A DNA stretch of 64,000 nucleotides from Cyprinodon diabolis (taxonomy: Eukaryota; Chordata; Actinopteri; Cyprinodontiformes; Cyprinodontidae): assembly GCA_030533445.1 (NCBI GenBank), contig CM060072.1:14048375-14112374 (forward strand), written 5' to 3'. The first letter of the stretch is position 1; each line of letters opens with the position of its first letter. A program made the position numbers and the translations under genes. Of this stretch, positions 13,746 through 25,487 are shown piece by piece. The notes beneath the pieces were generated by a model. That model was given only the letters and a program-made list of their open reading frames with translations. It was not told where the DNA came from and did no database searches.

Positions 13746-15249
13746 CAGTGAACATGCAGCTTTAGGTATGTGTGTTTATACCTTGACCACCTTTAGCATC
13801 TGACTGGTTTGAAATTGATAGTATAATTCATCGCCTTTTTTCTGGTAGGATGGAGAATCTTTGAGAACAAACATGGATTTAATGCTTATAAACGAATTAT
13901 TATTTAAAGTTTCCATCATATTGGTATGAGGAGAAATGTGATTTGGTTTTATTGTTCATTTTTAAAAGCTCAAACTTGTGGAAAACCTCCATTTGATTTT
14001 ATTTTGAAAGTCTTGTTTCTTAGCTTGTTATCATGATGGGAAGTTTTCACGGCTGCTGGACACTTAAACGTAACATTCATTTTTATTAGATCCCTAGTTT
14101 TGTGTTAAACTTGTAAAAATGAGGCTGCATGTTTTTTTGTTTTTGCAGAAACACATACATCAAGCCCTTTTGTTTCTGGAGTTTTATACTAAAGGAGCAA
14201 ACTTCATTAGCCGGCAGGAATCCTTTTATATGGAGACAACTCATTTAAATGCAATTAATTTTTTTTTTGATGTGTGCTGGCTAATATTGATGGCTTTTTT
14301 TCACATTTAGGATGAGAAAGTGTTTTTATTTAGTTTTTTCATTCAGAAATTACAAAATATATTAAAATTGGAAAGACTGACCAACCATTAGCTGTTGATG
14401 TATTTTAATCATGCTTTGCTTCTGAATGGATTTTGAGGGAGTTTTATGCCAGAGTTTGTTTTTGTTTTTTTGTCTTTGGCTACGAAATTTTCACTCCTTA
14501 TAGAATAAATGTTTTTTATTTTTTTATTTTATGCATTGAGCTCAGGATATGCATCAAGACATATCCTTGAAAAAGCCAAATGTTCAAACCAAACATCTTA
14601 GTTTAAAAATGTTATATTGATTGTTTTTTATAAAGTCATTTCCTGAAAGACACTTAATTTCCTTGAGAAATAAAGGAGGTCAAGAAGGAGGTAATTTTGT
14701 TTCTTTCCTGAGGAGATAAATAACAGGCTGCTGTCTGACTTATGTAATTGTCATAAATTGTCAAAATAGGAGCTCATCATGAAAGAAACTCATTACACAA
14801 AAGTCTCATTTCCCAGCTTTAAATCGGTCCTTTTTTGCCTGCTGACGAATTGGATGCAGCATTTTTATTCATTCAGTCTTAATCGTGTCTGAATGGAGTT
14901 GAAATGGTGTAAATAATCGGAACGACCTTCACTAGACTGGAGGAAAAACGTGAAGGGTCAACAGCCTTCTTGTTGAGGTAAAGATGCTAAAGTGTTGGCC
15001 TTACAGGTTATTCTTCACTTTTAAAAACAGCCAAATGTCAGATGGTGAAATGTTCCTTTTTTGTAAACTCTGAAATGCAGAGTTAGAGGCTGTTCTTTCT
15101 TTGACATTTAAGGGCAATTGTGGAGGGAGCGTGCTACTCCTGCAGAGATTACATTTCCATACTAAGAGCAGGTTGCATTTTTACTATTTTACTGTGTTCC
15201 TTGCAATGCAGTTGAACCTATCAGGTCAGGACGGCCTTCTTAAGAGCTC
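13746..15249. other. nr3c1 intron 7, part before the LINE
   Basis: AT-rich intron DNA, no feature recognised. Confidence 0.5.
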
Positions 15250-18200
15250 ATTATTTTATTTTATTTTTTATTTATTTATTTTCACATATCAAAATAAAAA
15301 CTCAGAATACATCAATAGAATAAAAATAAAAAATGTGATGGAGTGTGACAGAAACCCCTTAGGGCTTATACCAAAGGCCACACCCGTAAACCAACAAAAC
15401 ATCAGGCAGCTCACATTATGAAAGTCCTTTCAGAGAAAGCAGAATAGACATGTACAGTAACATTATTTTTACATTTTAGCATTCAGATTTTAGGGGGTCA
15501 ATATTTGTAAAATCATACATCACTGTCTTTTTTGGATAACAGTATTTTTTTCAAAGACTTTCTACCATTTATTTCTGAAGATTCCAAATATTTTCCATAT
15601 TCATTCCATAATTTTGCTCCACGATGCCGAAAAGAAAATTGCACTTGAGTTTTAATACTTAACGGTAAATGAAAAGACAATGCTTGTCTAGTATTATAAG
15701 AATGCACTTGGGAGTTCTTAACAAAATATTTCTTGAAAGTATCAGGAGACTGACCTTGTTTTATCATAAAAACAAAGGTACATGTTTGATAAATATTAAT
15801 TTCAAAAATATTCAACAGCTGTAATTTGGAAAAAAGAGGAGCACTAGCTGCATCAGCTTTAGAAAATGTTGCTAAGCGAACAAAAGCTTTTTGCAAAAGT
15901 AGTATTTTTTTAAGATAACTAGGAAATGTACTTGCCCAAACAATATTACAGTATGACAGGTATGGATAAATTAATGAATAATATAGAGTTAACATCACTT
16001 TATTGTGAACAAAATATCTAATCCTTCTCAAAATACCTAGAGATTTAGTGACTTTTTTGCAGACCGTACCAATTTGTTCTCTCCAAAGGAGTTTGTCGTC
16101 AAGTTGAACACCCAAAAAACGAACAGTAGAAACTTTATCAATTTGTTGGTTTTGAATACAAATTCTTATATCATCAAATGTATAATTTCTGTGCCCAGCA
16201 AAAACCATGAAATTGCATTTTTTCACATTCAAAGATAACTTATTGGCTTGGAACCAGGTTGAAAATTGGGCTAGATCTCTGTTCAATTTCTCTGTAATAG
16301 TAGTCAAGTCTTTATGAGAGATTAAAAAATTTGTATCATCTGCAAACAAAATAGGTATTGTAGAACTTGTGACATTAGCAAGATCATTAATGTAAACTAA
16401 AAACAATAAAGGTCCTAGGATGGAGCCCTGCGGTACTCCAAATTGTATTGAGTTTTGCTTTGAATCAAGACCATTCATTGATACATACTGATATCTATTT
16501 TTTAAATAACTAGTTAACCATTTATGAACAAAACCTTGAAACCCATATTTAAATAACTTTTTCAGTAAAATTTCATGATGAACAGTATCAAATGCTTTAG
16601 AGAGATCCAAGAACACTCCTATTGTATATTCATTATTGTTTAACGCAGTTAATATTCTGTCAGTAAGTTCTACAAGTGCCATATAGGTGGAATAATTCTT
16701 CCTAAAACCATATTGATACTGATAAATTATATTATGTGTATTTAAATGTTTTAATAATCTTTTATAAATCAATTTTTCTAGAACTTTTGAAAAACATGGT
16801 AAAACGGAAACAGGACGGTAATTTGTGAACATACTTGGGTCACCAGTTTTAAATACAGGGATGACTTTAGCTACTTTTAAATCTGTAGGGACAATACCAG
16901 TAATCATTGACAGTGCACATATGTGTATCAGAGGTTTGCTCAATGGAGTCTGTACATCTTTTATCAGAGAGGCTCTAATGCCATCATGCCCTGGAGCTGA
17001 GTTTTTTAACTGCATTATAACCTCACACACTTCATTACTGTTTGGAAGATCAAAGCTATCCATTGTTGGAAATGAATCTTTAATATAATCAACTGGATCA
17101 ATCGTTGTGTTTTGGATCTTGTTGGCAAGTGTGATACCTATACTTGAAAAAAAATTATTAAAATGACAAACAATTTTATATGGATCAGACAGAACAGAGT
17201 TTCCATTAACAAAAGTTGAAGGAAACTTTGATGCAGCCTTTTTTCTTTGTAATAATTGGTTAATCGTTTTCCAAGTGTTTTTTATATTATTTAAACATTT
17301 TCTAAACTGATTGCTGTAATATTTTTTCTTAGATGCTCTCAACAAATGGGCAAATTTATTTTTATATAATTTATATGTAGCCAGGTTTAGTGGAGTTGGG
17401 CATGTAAGATATTTTTTATATAATTTATTTTTAAATCTAGAAGATTTTTTCAAGCCACTTGTAAACCAAGGGTTATTTTTCCTCACAACTCCATACATTA
17501 ATGGAAAACATTTATCAAAACAAGAATTAAACAGTTTTATGAACACTTTATAGGCAGAATTTGGTTCATTTTCATTATAAACTTCATCAAAAGAAATTTC
17601 TTGTATCATTTTTTGAAATTTGATTTTATTTGATTTACTAAAATTTCTAAAGTATTGAGTTTCAACTTGTCTTGTCTTCACATTTTCATTATATTTTGCA
17701 AAATGAAATACTGGTAAATGATCAGTTATGTCTGTAAATAATAGCCCAGACATCGTATCATATGACAAAGTATTAAACAGTATATTGTCGATCAGAGTTG
17801 CAGATTGACTAGTTATCCTGGTTGGTTTGTCTATAGCTGGAAAAAAATAATTAGCATGCAGCATGTTTAGAAATTCATTTGTCGGACCATGAATTTCACT
17901 TTTCAAAATATTAATATTAAAATCTCCCATAATATAACATATTTTGTCTTCTTGATTTATTTTTCCAAGAACTTTGTTCATTCCATCATTAAATTTAATA
18001 ATATCAACATCAGGTGGCTTATAAATTTGACCAATCACAGTATTTTTGTTTTTTGAAGTCTCAAGCTCGACAAACGTTGATTCTATATTAAATTCTTCTT
18101 TACCGAGAATTAGATCATCTCGTTGAATAAATTTAAAATTTTGTTTCACAAAAATTGACAGCCCTCCCCCTGTCCGGCTCTGCCTGATAGTATGGACAGA

Positions 18201-18725
18201 GTTGTATCCTGGCAGTTCATATAAACCAGATTCTTTAGAATTTTCTGTAAGCCATGTTTCACTGAGGCCAACAACCGAAAATGAATGATTTAATGTAGAT
18301 AAAAATGTGACTAATTGATCATAATTTTTAGGAAGACTACGTATATTCAAATTGAAAAGAGAAAATACACTATCCTTAGATGCAGACTCCAACAAAAGAT
18401 TAAATTTTTCTTCATTATAGTATTTGCAGGAACGATTATTTAGAGTACCACAAAAGAAGTTAATATCAGGATCAAAATTATCATTATAAGAATTGTCAAG
18501 ATCGTTCAAATCAAAGGGGTGAAATATTAATACATTTTCATCCATATTTCTATCCATAGTATTTTCGTTATGACTTGAAAGCAAGTTCTCATCATCAAGC
18601 ATGTAAAAAGGAAACTCAGCAGAGCAGTCTCTACAAAACCAAGAGAGCCAGAGATTAGAATAATGTCCAGTTATATGAGTACATTTTAAATGAAATCCTC
18701 TTTTGCAATAACTTCTCAGGGACAT
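15250..18725 (-). mobile_element. Non-LTR retrotransposon (LINE), 5' truncated
   Basis: The element reads antisense to nr3c1. Its 3' end has an A-rich tail of AAAT-type repeats (about 15255-15285 on the + strand as ttta/ttat repeats). It contains one long frame for endonuclease plus reverse transcriptase, and no LTRs. The 5' end appears to be at about 18725, inside a zinc-finger coding part. No clear target site duplication was found. The protein layout (PHD-like finger, AP-type endonuclease, RT) suits the Jockey/CR1/L2 superfamily; the clade is not assigned. Confidence 0.92.
15513..18725 (-). CDS. LINE ORF2-type protein: endonuclease and reverse transcriptase
   Basis: The 1070-codon frame has no stop. 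Residues about 6-35 keep the second half of a PHD-like Cys/His finger (CKRGFHLKC, then WFCRDC). The first half is missing, and a stop lies two codons before this Met, so the true protein was longer. Residues 121-345 form an AP-endonuclease-like domain: LNIRSLPKN (Asn126), SETWL (Glu156), MGDFNIN (Asp268, Asn270) and TDITDH (331-336). Residues about 620-880 are the reverse transcriptase, with FLDLSKAFDTV (705-715), GVPQGSILGP (763-772) and the catalytic FADD (794-797). The tail contains LCYS-like SLIYPYLSYCNIVW. The protein would nick target DNA and copy its own RNA there. The open frame suggests a young insertion. Whether it is expressed is unknown. Confidence 0.93.
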   Translation of the reverse strand: MSLRSYCKRGFHLKCTHITGHYSNLWLSWFCRDCSAEFPFYMLDDENLLSSHNENTMDRNMDENVLIFHPFDLNDLDNSYNDNFDPDINFFCGTLNNRSCKYYNEEKFNLLLESASKDSVFSLFNLNIRSLPKNYDQLVTFLSTLNHSFSVVGLSETWLTENSKESGLYELPGYNSVHTIRQSRTGGGLSIFVKQNFKFIQRDDLILGKEEFNIESTFVELETSKNKNTVIGQIYKPPDVDIIKFNDGMNKVLGKINQEDKICYIMGDFNINILKSEIHGPTNEFLNMLHANYFFPAIDKPTRITSQSATLIDNILFNTLSYDTMSGLLFTDITDHLPVFHFAKYNENVKTRQVETQYFRNFSKSNKIKFQKMIQEISFDEVYNENEPNSAYKVFIKLFNSCFDKCFPLMYGVVRKNNPWFTSGLKKSSRFKNKLYKKYLTCPTPLNLATYKLYKNKFAHLLRASKKKYYSNQFRKCLNNIKNTWKTINQLLQRKKAASKFPSTFVNGNSVLSDPYKIVCHFNNFFSSIGITLANKIQNTTIDPVDYIKDSFPTMDSFDLPNSNEVCEVIMQLKNSAPGHDGIRASLIKDVQTPLSKPLIHICALSMITGIVPTDLKVAKVIPVFKTGDPSMFTNYRPVSVLPCFSKVLEKLIYKRLLKHLNTHNIIYQYQYGFRKNYSTYMALVELTDRILTALNNNEYTIGVFLDLSKAFDTVHHEILLKKLFKYGFQGFVHKWLTSYLKNRYQYVSMNGLDSKQNSIQFGVPQGSILGPLLFLVYINDLANVTSSTIPILFADDTNFLISHKDLTTITEKLNRDLAQFSTWFQANKLSLNVKKCNFMVFAGHRNYTFDDIRICIQNQQIDKVSTVRFLGVQLDDKLLWREQIGTVCKKVTKSLGILRRIRYFVHNKVMLTLYYSLIYPYLSYCNIVWASTFPSYLKKILLLQKAFVRLATFSKADAASAPLFSKLQLLNIFEINIYQTCTFVFMIKQGQSPDTFKKYFVKNSQVHSYNTRQALSFHLPLSIKTQVQFSFRHRGAKLWNEYGKYLESSEINGRKSLKKILLSKKDSDV

Positions 18726-21700
18726 TTGTCAAAAGCAAAGCCATTTATGGAGCAGTTTTGTTTTTATCCATTACAGCCACAGAAGCATTTTGACCTTATG
18801 CTCTGCAGTGCGAAACTATTCCTACCACTTTAACTCTCAGGCTTTTTCTTCCGACGGGCATTTGAAATGTGCGTTATGAGGATTTTATGTCGCAGAGCAT
18901 CACAAAGGTATACATATTTTTGAAACTGTAGGAAAGAGATAATTTTTTTTTATGGTCTTCATTTATATTCAGCCTTTCTGAGTCAGTAGTTTCTTGAGAT
19001 TTATTATTTTGTATAATTTTACGTCAGACTGAGCTGTTTTAAAAGCTAAAGCTCATTCACACAGGAGGGTGAGTTTCATCCCAAACGTTGTTCCATGTGA
19101 ACATTTTTCTTAATGTCTGGCTTCAGGCGGCTTTAAGTTTGACCAAATGGACCAAATGATTACAGTTCGAGCCAAGCAGCAGTTTGCAGCACCGATAAGA
19201 AGTTAAAATTTTACCCCTACATCGCTTTTGGCAAACCATAAACGTAGATTACCTCGTCACAATTGTTCTATTCCTGTCATCAAAGTTCTCCCACCTTAGT
19301 TGTTGATCTCTGCAGCTCCTCCAGAGTTCACTTTCTCTTTTATTTATTTATTTATTTTTGTGATTTACTGGTTTTTTAAAGAACTAATTCCCACGCCGCG
19401 AAACAGGAACATTACAAAGTCAGTAATCAATACCCACCCGCCCCACCCCAACCTTGGCTATAAATCACATGACCCAATACACATAAAAAAATAAATAAAT
19501 AAAAAAGGACAAAGCATGTGAGACATCTCATTGTGAGCGATTCGCCTGAAAAATTATAACATCTTGAAAGTATAACAGCCATTTTTTTCAATAGGAAGCC
19601 TCTGTGGGGGGAGCCATCTCTGAACAATTATTTATTTTTTTGCTGCTGTTAGGCCTGCGAGCAACACTTTTCGCTGTTTCTCTGTACATTTAAACTGTGA
19701 GTTGTCATTCAGTAACAACAAACTTGGTTGTAATGGAATCTCTAACAGATTAAAAGTCACCCTTTCCCAAAAAGACTTAACCAAGTTTACTTTCTCTTAG
19801 CTGCTTCTGTTCATATTCTTGACAGTGGATTGTTAGCCCGCTCTCTTTGCCTGGCTTGATGAGGAAGGCTACATTTTTGTTATACATTGTTCTCATGTCC
19901 AGGGATGCTGATTTATTACCAGAACCTGCTTTAATCTGCTCACTTCACCCGGACCTTTCTGATCTATGCCTTCAGAAGGGCTTTATTTATTCACCGATTA
20001 AATGATGCACTTTTTAAATGCACTTAATGCATAGATCACTTATTAAGATTTTAATGTAATGAATTATACATTTTTGAGCCTTTTGCATAATGCCAAAATA
20101 ATATCAACAATTTTGTTGCCCAATACAAAATAATCCTAAAATAGGCAGAGATCAGAACAAATCTGCCTTTGTGTTTCAGACCAGTTCATGTAAAAGTCTA
20201 GATAGCGCCTCTGCGTCTCTGATATGTGTGATTATGTAAATCGGCCGGTAAGCTCCTCTTCCCATAATCTCTGCAGGTGACTGTTGCTTTTTATTGGCTT
20301 TTTGCCTCTCTGCAAACAGACAAGGACTTTGTTGAATTATTCACACTATTATATTAAACCCTAAGCTGGAATTTCATCATTCAACAGGAAAAGAAAGAAA
20401 GGCTGGTGGAGTTTATTCTCTTTGCATGGCGTCACTATACTAAAGGAAGCTGTAAAATGAAGCTCATAAGATGTTAGCTTTACAGCTTTCCCAGTTGTTT
20501 AGAGCAAACTGCGCAAGATAGCCATGCCCTACGATGCTATGCAGTTACATTAGTAAACGTGTCATTGCAGGTTAAATTAGGGTTGCTGTTATAATTAAGG
20601 ATGCACCAGTCGGTTTGCATATTTCGCCTGGATCGTCTCTGACTGGAAACCAGCCAGTCAAAATAAAAGCTTCAATAATAAGAAAGTAAAAATCGTTTGT
20701 TGGAGTTTAAACTAAAAAGTTTTGCCACATTTTTCCACTTTCGCTCCATGAACTGACTCCATCCGTCCATCAGTCCTCCTTTGGTTCAGAACTCCTTTGC
20801 TAGGGTCAGTCTCTAATCTCCTCCTTTTCCCTCATTAGTCTATTTTGAAACAGCTGCACTGGACTCCCTGAATCTGTCCAATTTAAACTACCCCTCATCA
20901 TTTTACAGGACTATTATTGCCCTATCACACTGTACCTGTCCCAGCTCCTCTACATTCACAAGCTCTCCCGCTCCCTCAGGTCTTTCATTCCCTTCTCTGT
21001 CTCTTATTCTGGGTAGCTGCTAACCTGCTTCCAACATGTTGACTCCCTTGCTGTTTTTAAAAGTCGTTTCAAACCTGTCTGCATATTCCTTTTGAGGTCT
21101 TGTTATTTAAGCAAGCTGCCGGTGCTTAGCGTCATCTCACTAAACTTGCCTTTGTAACTTTAGAGGGTCGGATCCATTACTGAATGAGTCCCAGAGCGCC
21201 GCTTTAGAGTCTGAGTACCGTTTACTTTAAGTTTGTAAAAGTAAAGCTTATACTACAAAAAGAGACTTTTTAACTTGTGATGCCATTAATAGTTGAAATA
21301 AAAAGCTTTTAAAATGTTCTGCAAAAACCTGCCTCCATTTGTACAGATACAGGATTCGGAAGTACTTGCATACCAGAACAATTGATTTCTGTTTTTCATG
21401 CCCTTATAAATATTAAATGACAAACTTTACAATTAATCTTAAATAAAAATGACGTAACAGGGATTTTAGAAATGTTAACCTGCTGTTTTAAATGGCAGTG
21501 GTAGGAAGAGACAGTGGAAAAAAACTAGGATAAATATCTGAAAGATGAATTTCCAGAGATATTTTCTTGTTTATTCATGTTTTTGTATTTATTCAGGCCC
21601 TTGCAAAGTAATGTTAAATAGTTTTATTTTAGCTTGACAGCTAGTAGCCAGGCTAGCTGCCCTAGCAACAAGCCTTCAAACAGAAGGTTACCACTTTCAC

Positions 21701-23279
21701 TACCCGATACCTAAATTATGTTTTAACCTTCTTTAAATATAGTAAGCTCATTAAACTATAATGGGTTAAAGGTTACTAATGTATTTCCTGAGAAAATAAA
21801 TGCCTTGAAACCATTTCTGTTTTGTCACTTGTCTGCACCGGAAATGGAATCATACGCTACTCCCGGGAGCTAAAGTTTTTGGCTTTGGATTAAAACATAA
21901 ATTTAGTCTTGTTGAGTTTTATCTTTTCCTTTTGTGTTAATATTATGGTATGTAGTTCGTAATCTAAGGAAAGAAAAAACTAAAATGCAGATAAACAAGG
22001 TTTAATCATAATTTGCCAGACTATTCAGAGCATGTCCAATGACGTCAGACAAGCTATGTAACACAGAAAATGTAAAAAGCATTGAATTGTCTCAGAAAGT
22101 CATAAAAAAGATGTTTTAAAGATTTAAATTAGCATTCTTTAGTGATTTAAGGATAAATATAAGTAGTTTTAATACCAAGATTACGTTGTTTATGGCGACC
22201 TGGATGAATATCTGCTTGCACATGTTCAAATAAGCTGATGGTGTGAATCGTGCGTCCGGTACGGATCAAGTAGTGACAGTCTCACCATCACTGCACTAAT
22301 AGCCGATTTCAGACAAATGTACATAAAAATATGTGGGGGAGGGGTAACAGGATTTAATCCTTTATACAACCAAGGAAAAATCCCACTGCCATTTCTAGCC
22401 CAGAATATTCTTACAGAAGTAGTTTTAAAGTTTCTATTGAATCTGTGGAAAGCTGTAGATTACAGTGAAGGCACTCCAGTCTCTATGGTACAAGGACTCT
22501 TTTTTTTTTTTTACTGTGTCTGGCAATGTGGCAATAAAAATAATTGTCTTGATGCCACAAAGAGAGCCCAACAGATTTTGCTTTCACAAGTGGAGCAGTA
22601 CGGCTATCGCCATAGAGTTCCGCTTGATTTATGCATATAAATAACTTTATTATAATTCATGCAGGGAATATTACAGATTATATGGATACTGCAATGTAAG
22701 TAGAACAGGAAAAACAGGGAAAGATGAAAGAAAGAGGAGATAAAAGAAAGACGATGTTAAAACGCCGTCTGTCTTCATCACCTGCAAAGAGAGATGTTTT
22801 TGTTTTTTTGGCAAGCTGACTCTAACTGAACCAGATAAGAACCCAAACTGTTATAAAAAGGGTTCGATTACTCTAATGCCAGTAAGGACTAATATTAAAT
22901 ATTTTTAAGATTTCATTTTAATCACTATTGAAAAGGGCTTAAATAGTTTCTGGCATTTTATTTCTATTAACATCTGAATAAAATATACTTTTATCCCTTA
23001 ACCCTTTATAATATTATAAATATCTAATTTTTTATCAAAGGAAAAAAGTGTTACTTTTTCCCCCCAATGTCATTATAAAATAATATAAAACATAGAAATG
23101 TGATTTCTTTTTTTAAAAGACTGTGAAAATAATTGAATATACCGCCTCCTCAGACTGGGAGTACTTTTAACAAAACAAAAAGGTTTTACAAAGTTTTGTT
23201 TTATCTTCAGGTTGTTTTAGTTTTCCTCCTAAGCTACACCCTCATTCATCGCTGTGTTTTTCTTGTCCCGTTTGTGCAG
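18726..23279. other. nr3c1 intron 7, part after the LINE
   Basis: 4.5 kb before exon 8. No exon and no confidently named repeat. A pyrimidine-rich stretch near 20750-21100 could be old LINE debris but shows no firm motif. Confidence 0.45.
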
Positions 23280-23437
23280 TACCCAAAGAAGGGCTGAAGT
23301 GCCAGGCGGTTTTTGATCAGATCAGGATGACTTACATCAAGGAGCTGGGAAAAGCCATCGTGAAACGAGAGGAGAACACAAGTCAGAACTGGCAGCGATT
23401 CTACCAGCTAACTAAGCTACTGGACTCCATGCAGGAG
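23280..23437 (+). CDS. nr3c1: nr3c1 exon 8: ligand-binding domain helices 9-10
   Basis: The acceptor is cccgtttgtgcag and the donor ggag|gttagt; at 158 bp it equals human exon 8. It encodes [31 protein letters not shown] and [17 protein letters not shown]. These are the most conserved helices of the NR3C ligand-binding domain. It is separated from exon 7 by a 12.5-kb intron that carries a large antisense LINE. Confidence 0.98.
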
Positions 23438-23749
23438 GTTAGTGATGCACAAACGGAAACATCGGCACAACTTTACAGGACTTTTCCTACTGAGATCAAC
23501 TAGAAACAGAGGATGTGAAAGTTGTCTCCTAGAGATGCATTTCCTGCCATCCTATTTCCTACATATTTGTTTGAATAGAATAAAAAAAGGACATTAAATA
23601 TTTCCTGTTTAGCTTCAAAATGAGATTCAATTTAAAACAGTGACAATATTAGTAAACTCATGTCATCCAATTTGAGATATGAATAAATAACTAATTAAGG
23701 AAACATAAACGCTAAATATTTGAAAATAATCATTTATAGGCTTAAGATG
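23438..23749. other. nr3c1 intron 8, first part
   Basis: Short AT-rich stretch with nothing recognised. Confidence 0.5.
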
Positions 23750-24246
23750 TTAAAGGCATACTATGCAACATTTTTCAGTTAATGTGTTCCATAACGTTTT
23801 GGATGATTAAATGAGTCATTTCAGGTCGAACAAAGGTTTTCTCGGCCGCCCTGGTGGTGTGTAGGGGAAATACCGTACTTGCAATTGCAGGAGCCCTCGG
23901 CCCGCACCCACAGGCTCAGACGTCTCGTGCATCGCGAGAGTCGGTCTTGCTTTACGGCGAGAACTTGGCTAACTACAATCTTTGTTATTTAGACACATGC
24001 ATAACAAATAATGTATGAAAACATGCTAAATTTTCAAACTCGAAAATTGCAACAAAATAGTCACTTACCGCAGTAGACATGGTGATTCGTTGCGTTCGCC
24101 TGTCTGCTAAGCTCAAAACAACCGCGCCTGGCTTGACGGAGAAACCAGGAGAACAGCTGAGCATATTTACGACAGTGCACTTTTACTTTCGCCCTCTGGG
24201 GGGAGCCTCGCTGGAAAATCAACACCGGTTGCATAGTGTACCTTAA
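23750..24246. mobile_element. MITE with ttaaaggcatactatgcaac ends
   Basis: The left end ttaaaggcatactatgcaac and the right end gttgcatagtgtaccttaa are inverted repeats with a few differences. The interior is GC-richer than the surrounding intron. Size about 0.5 kb and no coding frame fit a non-autonomous DNA transposon. A perfect target duplication is not evident; both ends abut ttaaag/cttaag. Confidence 0.75.
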
Positions 24247-24819
24247 GTATAAGTCGTAGGAAAATCATATTTAAATTTAAAAATATTTTTGGCTTAAACA
24301 TATATTGTCCCAAAATATAGAAAATGTCTTAAAATCTGTTTTGTTTTTGCGATGATAATAAAATTGATAATCTTACGTGCTTTGGACTAGCAGTGCTGGG
24401 ATGAACTGGCTTTAATGGAGGAAAGAGGAGCCCAAACAGTTTAACCTAAACAGCTTAACAATAAATAAAAACATAAAACATTTGTAAGGGGACTGATATT
24501 TTTCCATAGCATCAGGTTCGCTTTTAGCAGACTAAAAATTCCTAATGAGAAGCATTTACTAGCCGGTAATAAATGTCACTTTAATCCTTTTTATTTAAAT
24601 GAGGAAGTGCTCTCTAATAGTTTTAGGATTAGGGTAATTAATAGGAAATTCTTTGTGGTAGAAAATTGGTGGAGAAACATTTTCTCAGCTTGTAACATTA
24701 TTCAATTCAGTTGTATTTTATAGGTTGGAACAATCAATTTTTTTTTCATATTATTGACAGATTTCCTCCTTTTTTTTAAATGAGTGCTTTTATGTTCCAT
24801 TTAAATCTCTTTATACACT
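24247..24819. other. nr3c1 intron 8, middle part
   Basis: AT-rich; nothing recognised. Confidence 0.5.
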
Positions 24820-24827
24820 TTCATAGC

Positions 24828-25222
24828 CAGTGTTGGGCACGTTACTTTGAAAAAGTAATTAGTTACTAGTTACTTCTCCCAAAAAGTAACTGAGTTACTA
24901 ACTGAGTTACTCCACAATAAAAGTAACTAGTTACTAGTAAAAGTAACTATTGCGTTACTTTTGCGTTTCTCGCCCCCGTAACCCTCACCACCCAGCCCCC
25001 ACCTTCTTGCGGTGTGATTCAAAAGCCAGCTGAATAGAGTGGATGACAAAGACAAGAACCTGCAGAGAGTTTTGCATTTATTGCAACTCAATGTAAATGA
25101 CATCAGGGGGGAAGGCGATGTGAAGTTTTTTAACAGGGCATTCAGATCTGGTGAGTATATGAAATTAATAACTGGGGATGTTAGTAACGCCGTTACTTTC
25201 AACGCCGTTAGTCCCATCACTG
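24828..25222. mobile_element. hAT-like MITE with perfect 8-bp target duplication
   Basis: The ends are cagtgttggg and cccatcactg (9 of 10 inverted). They are flanked by ttcatagc on both sides (24820-24827 and 25223-25230). The interior is rich in gttac/gtaac words (agttactagttactt), as in a very common fish MITE. Eight-base duplications and CAGTG ends are typical of hAT transposons. It sits about 110 bp before the last nr3c1 exon. Confidence 0.88.
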
Positions 25223-25334
25223 TTCATAGCTCCTCTGAAGTCATGTTCATTACTTGTGATCAGCTGCAGATGCTTTGAAAATGATCCATCTTTCCGAAAT
25301 CCGCCTCTCATCTTTTTAAACTGTCTCGTTCCAG

Positions 25335-25487
25335 ATGGTGGAGGGTCTCCTGCAGATTTGCTTCTACACCTTCGTGAATAAGACCCTCAGTGTGGAATTC
25401 CCCGAGATGCTGACGGAGATTATCACCAACCAGATACCAAAATTCAAAGACGGGAGCGTCAAACCTCTGCTGTTTCATCAGAAATGA
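25335..25487 (+). CDS. nr3c1: nr3c1 exon 9, coding part: helices 11-12 (AF-2) and stop
   Basis: The acceptor is ctcgttccag; 51 codons follow, ending in TGA. The Thr in CFYTFVNKT corresponds to human Thr739, a contact of the steroid side chain. [13 protein letters not shown] contains helix 12, the AF-2 surface for LxxLL coactivators. The protein ends in KPLLFHQK, the C-terminus expected for teleost GR. A hAT-like MITE ends about 110 bp upstream of this exon. Confidence 0.98.
   Translation: MVEGLLQICFYTFVNKTLSVEFPEMLTEIITNQIPKFKDGSVKPLLFHQK

Noticed and set aside
15513..18725. Host gene with PHD finger
   Set aside because: The frame continues into endonuclease and RT motifs and has an A-rich LINE tail, so it is a retrotransposon protein.
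20750..21100. Possible LINE debris in intron 7
   Set aside because: Pyrimidine-rich and suggestive, but no frame or tail could be supported.
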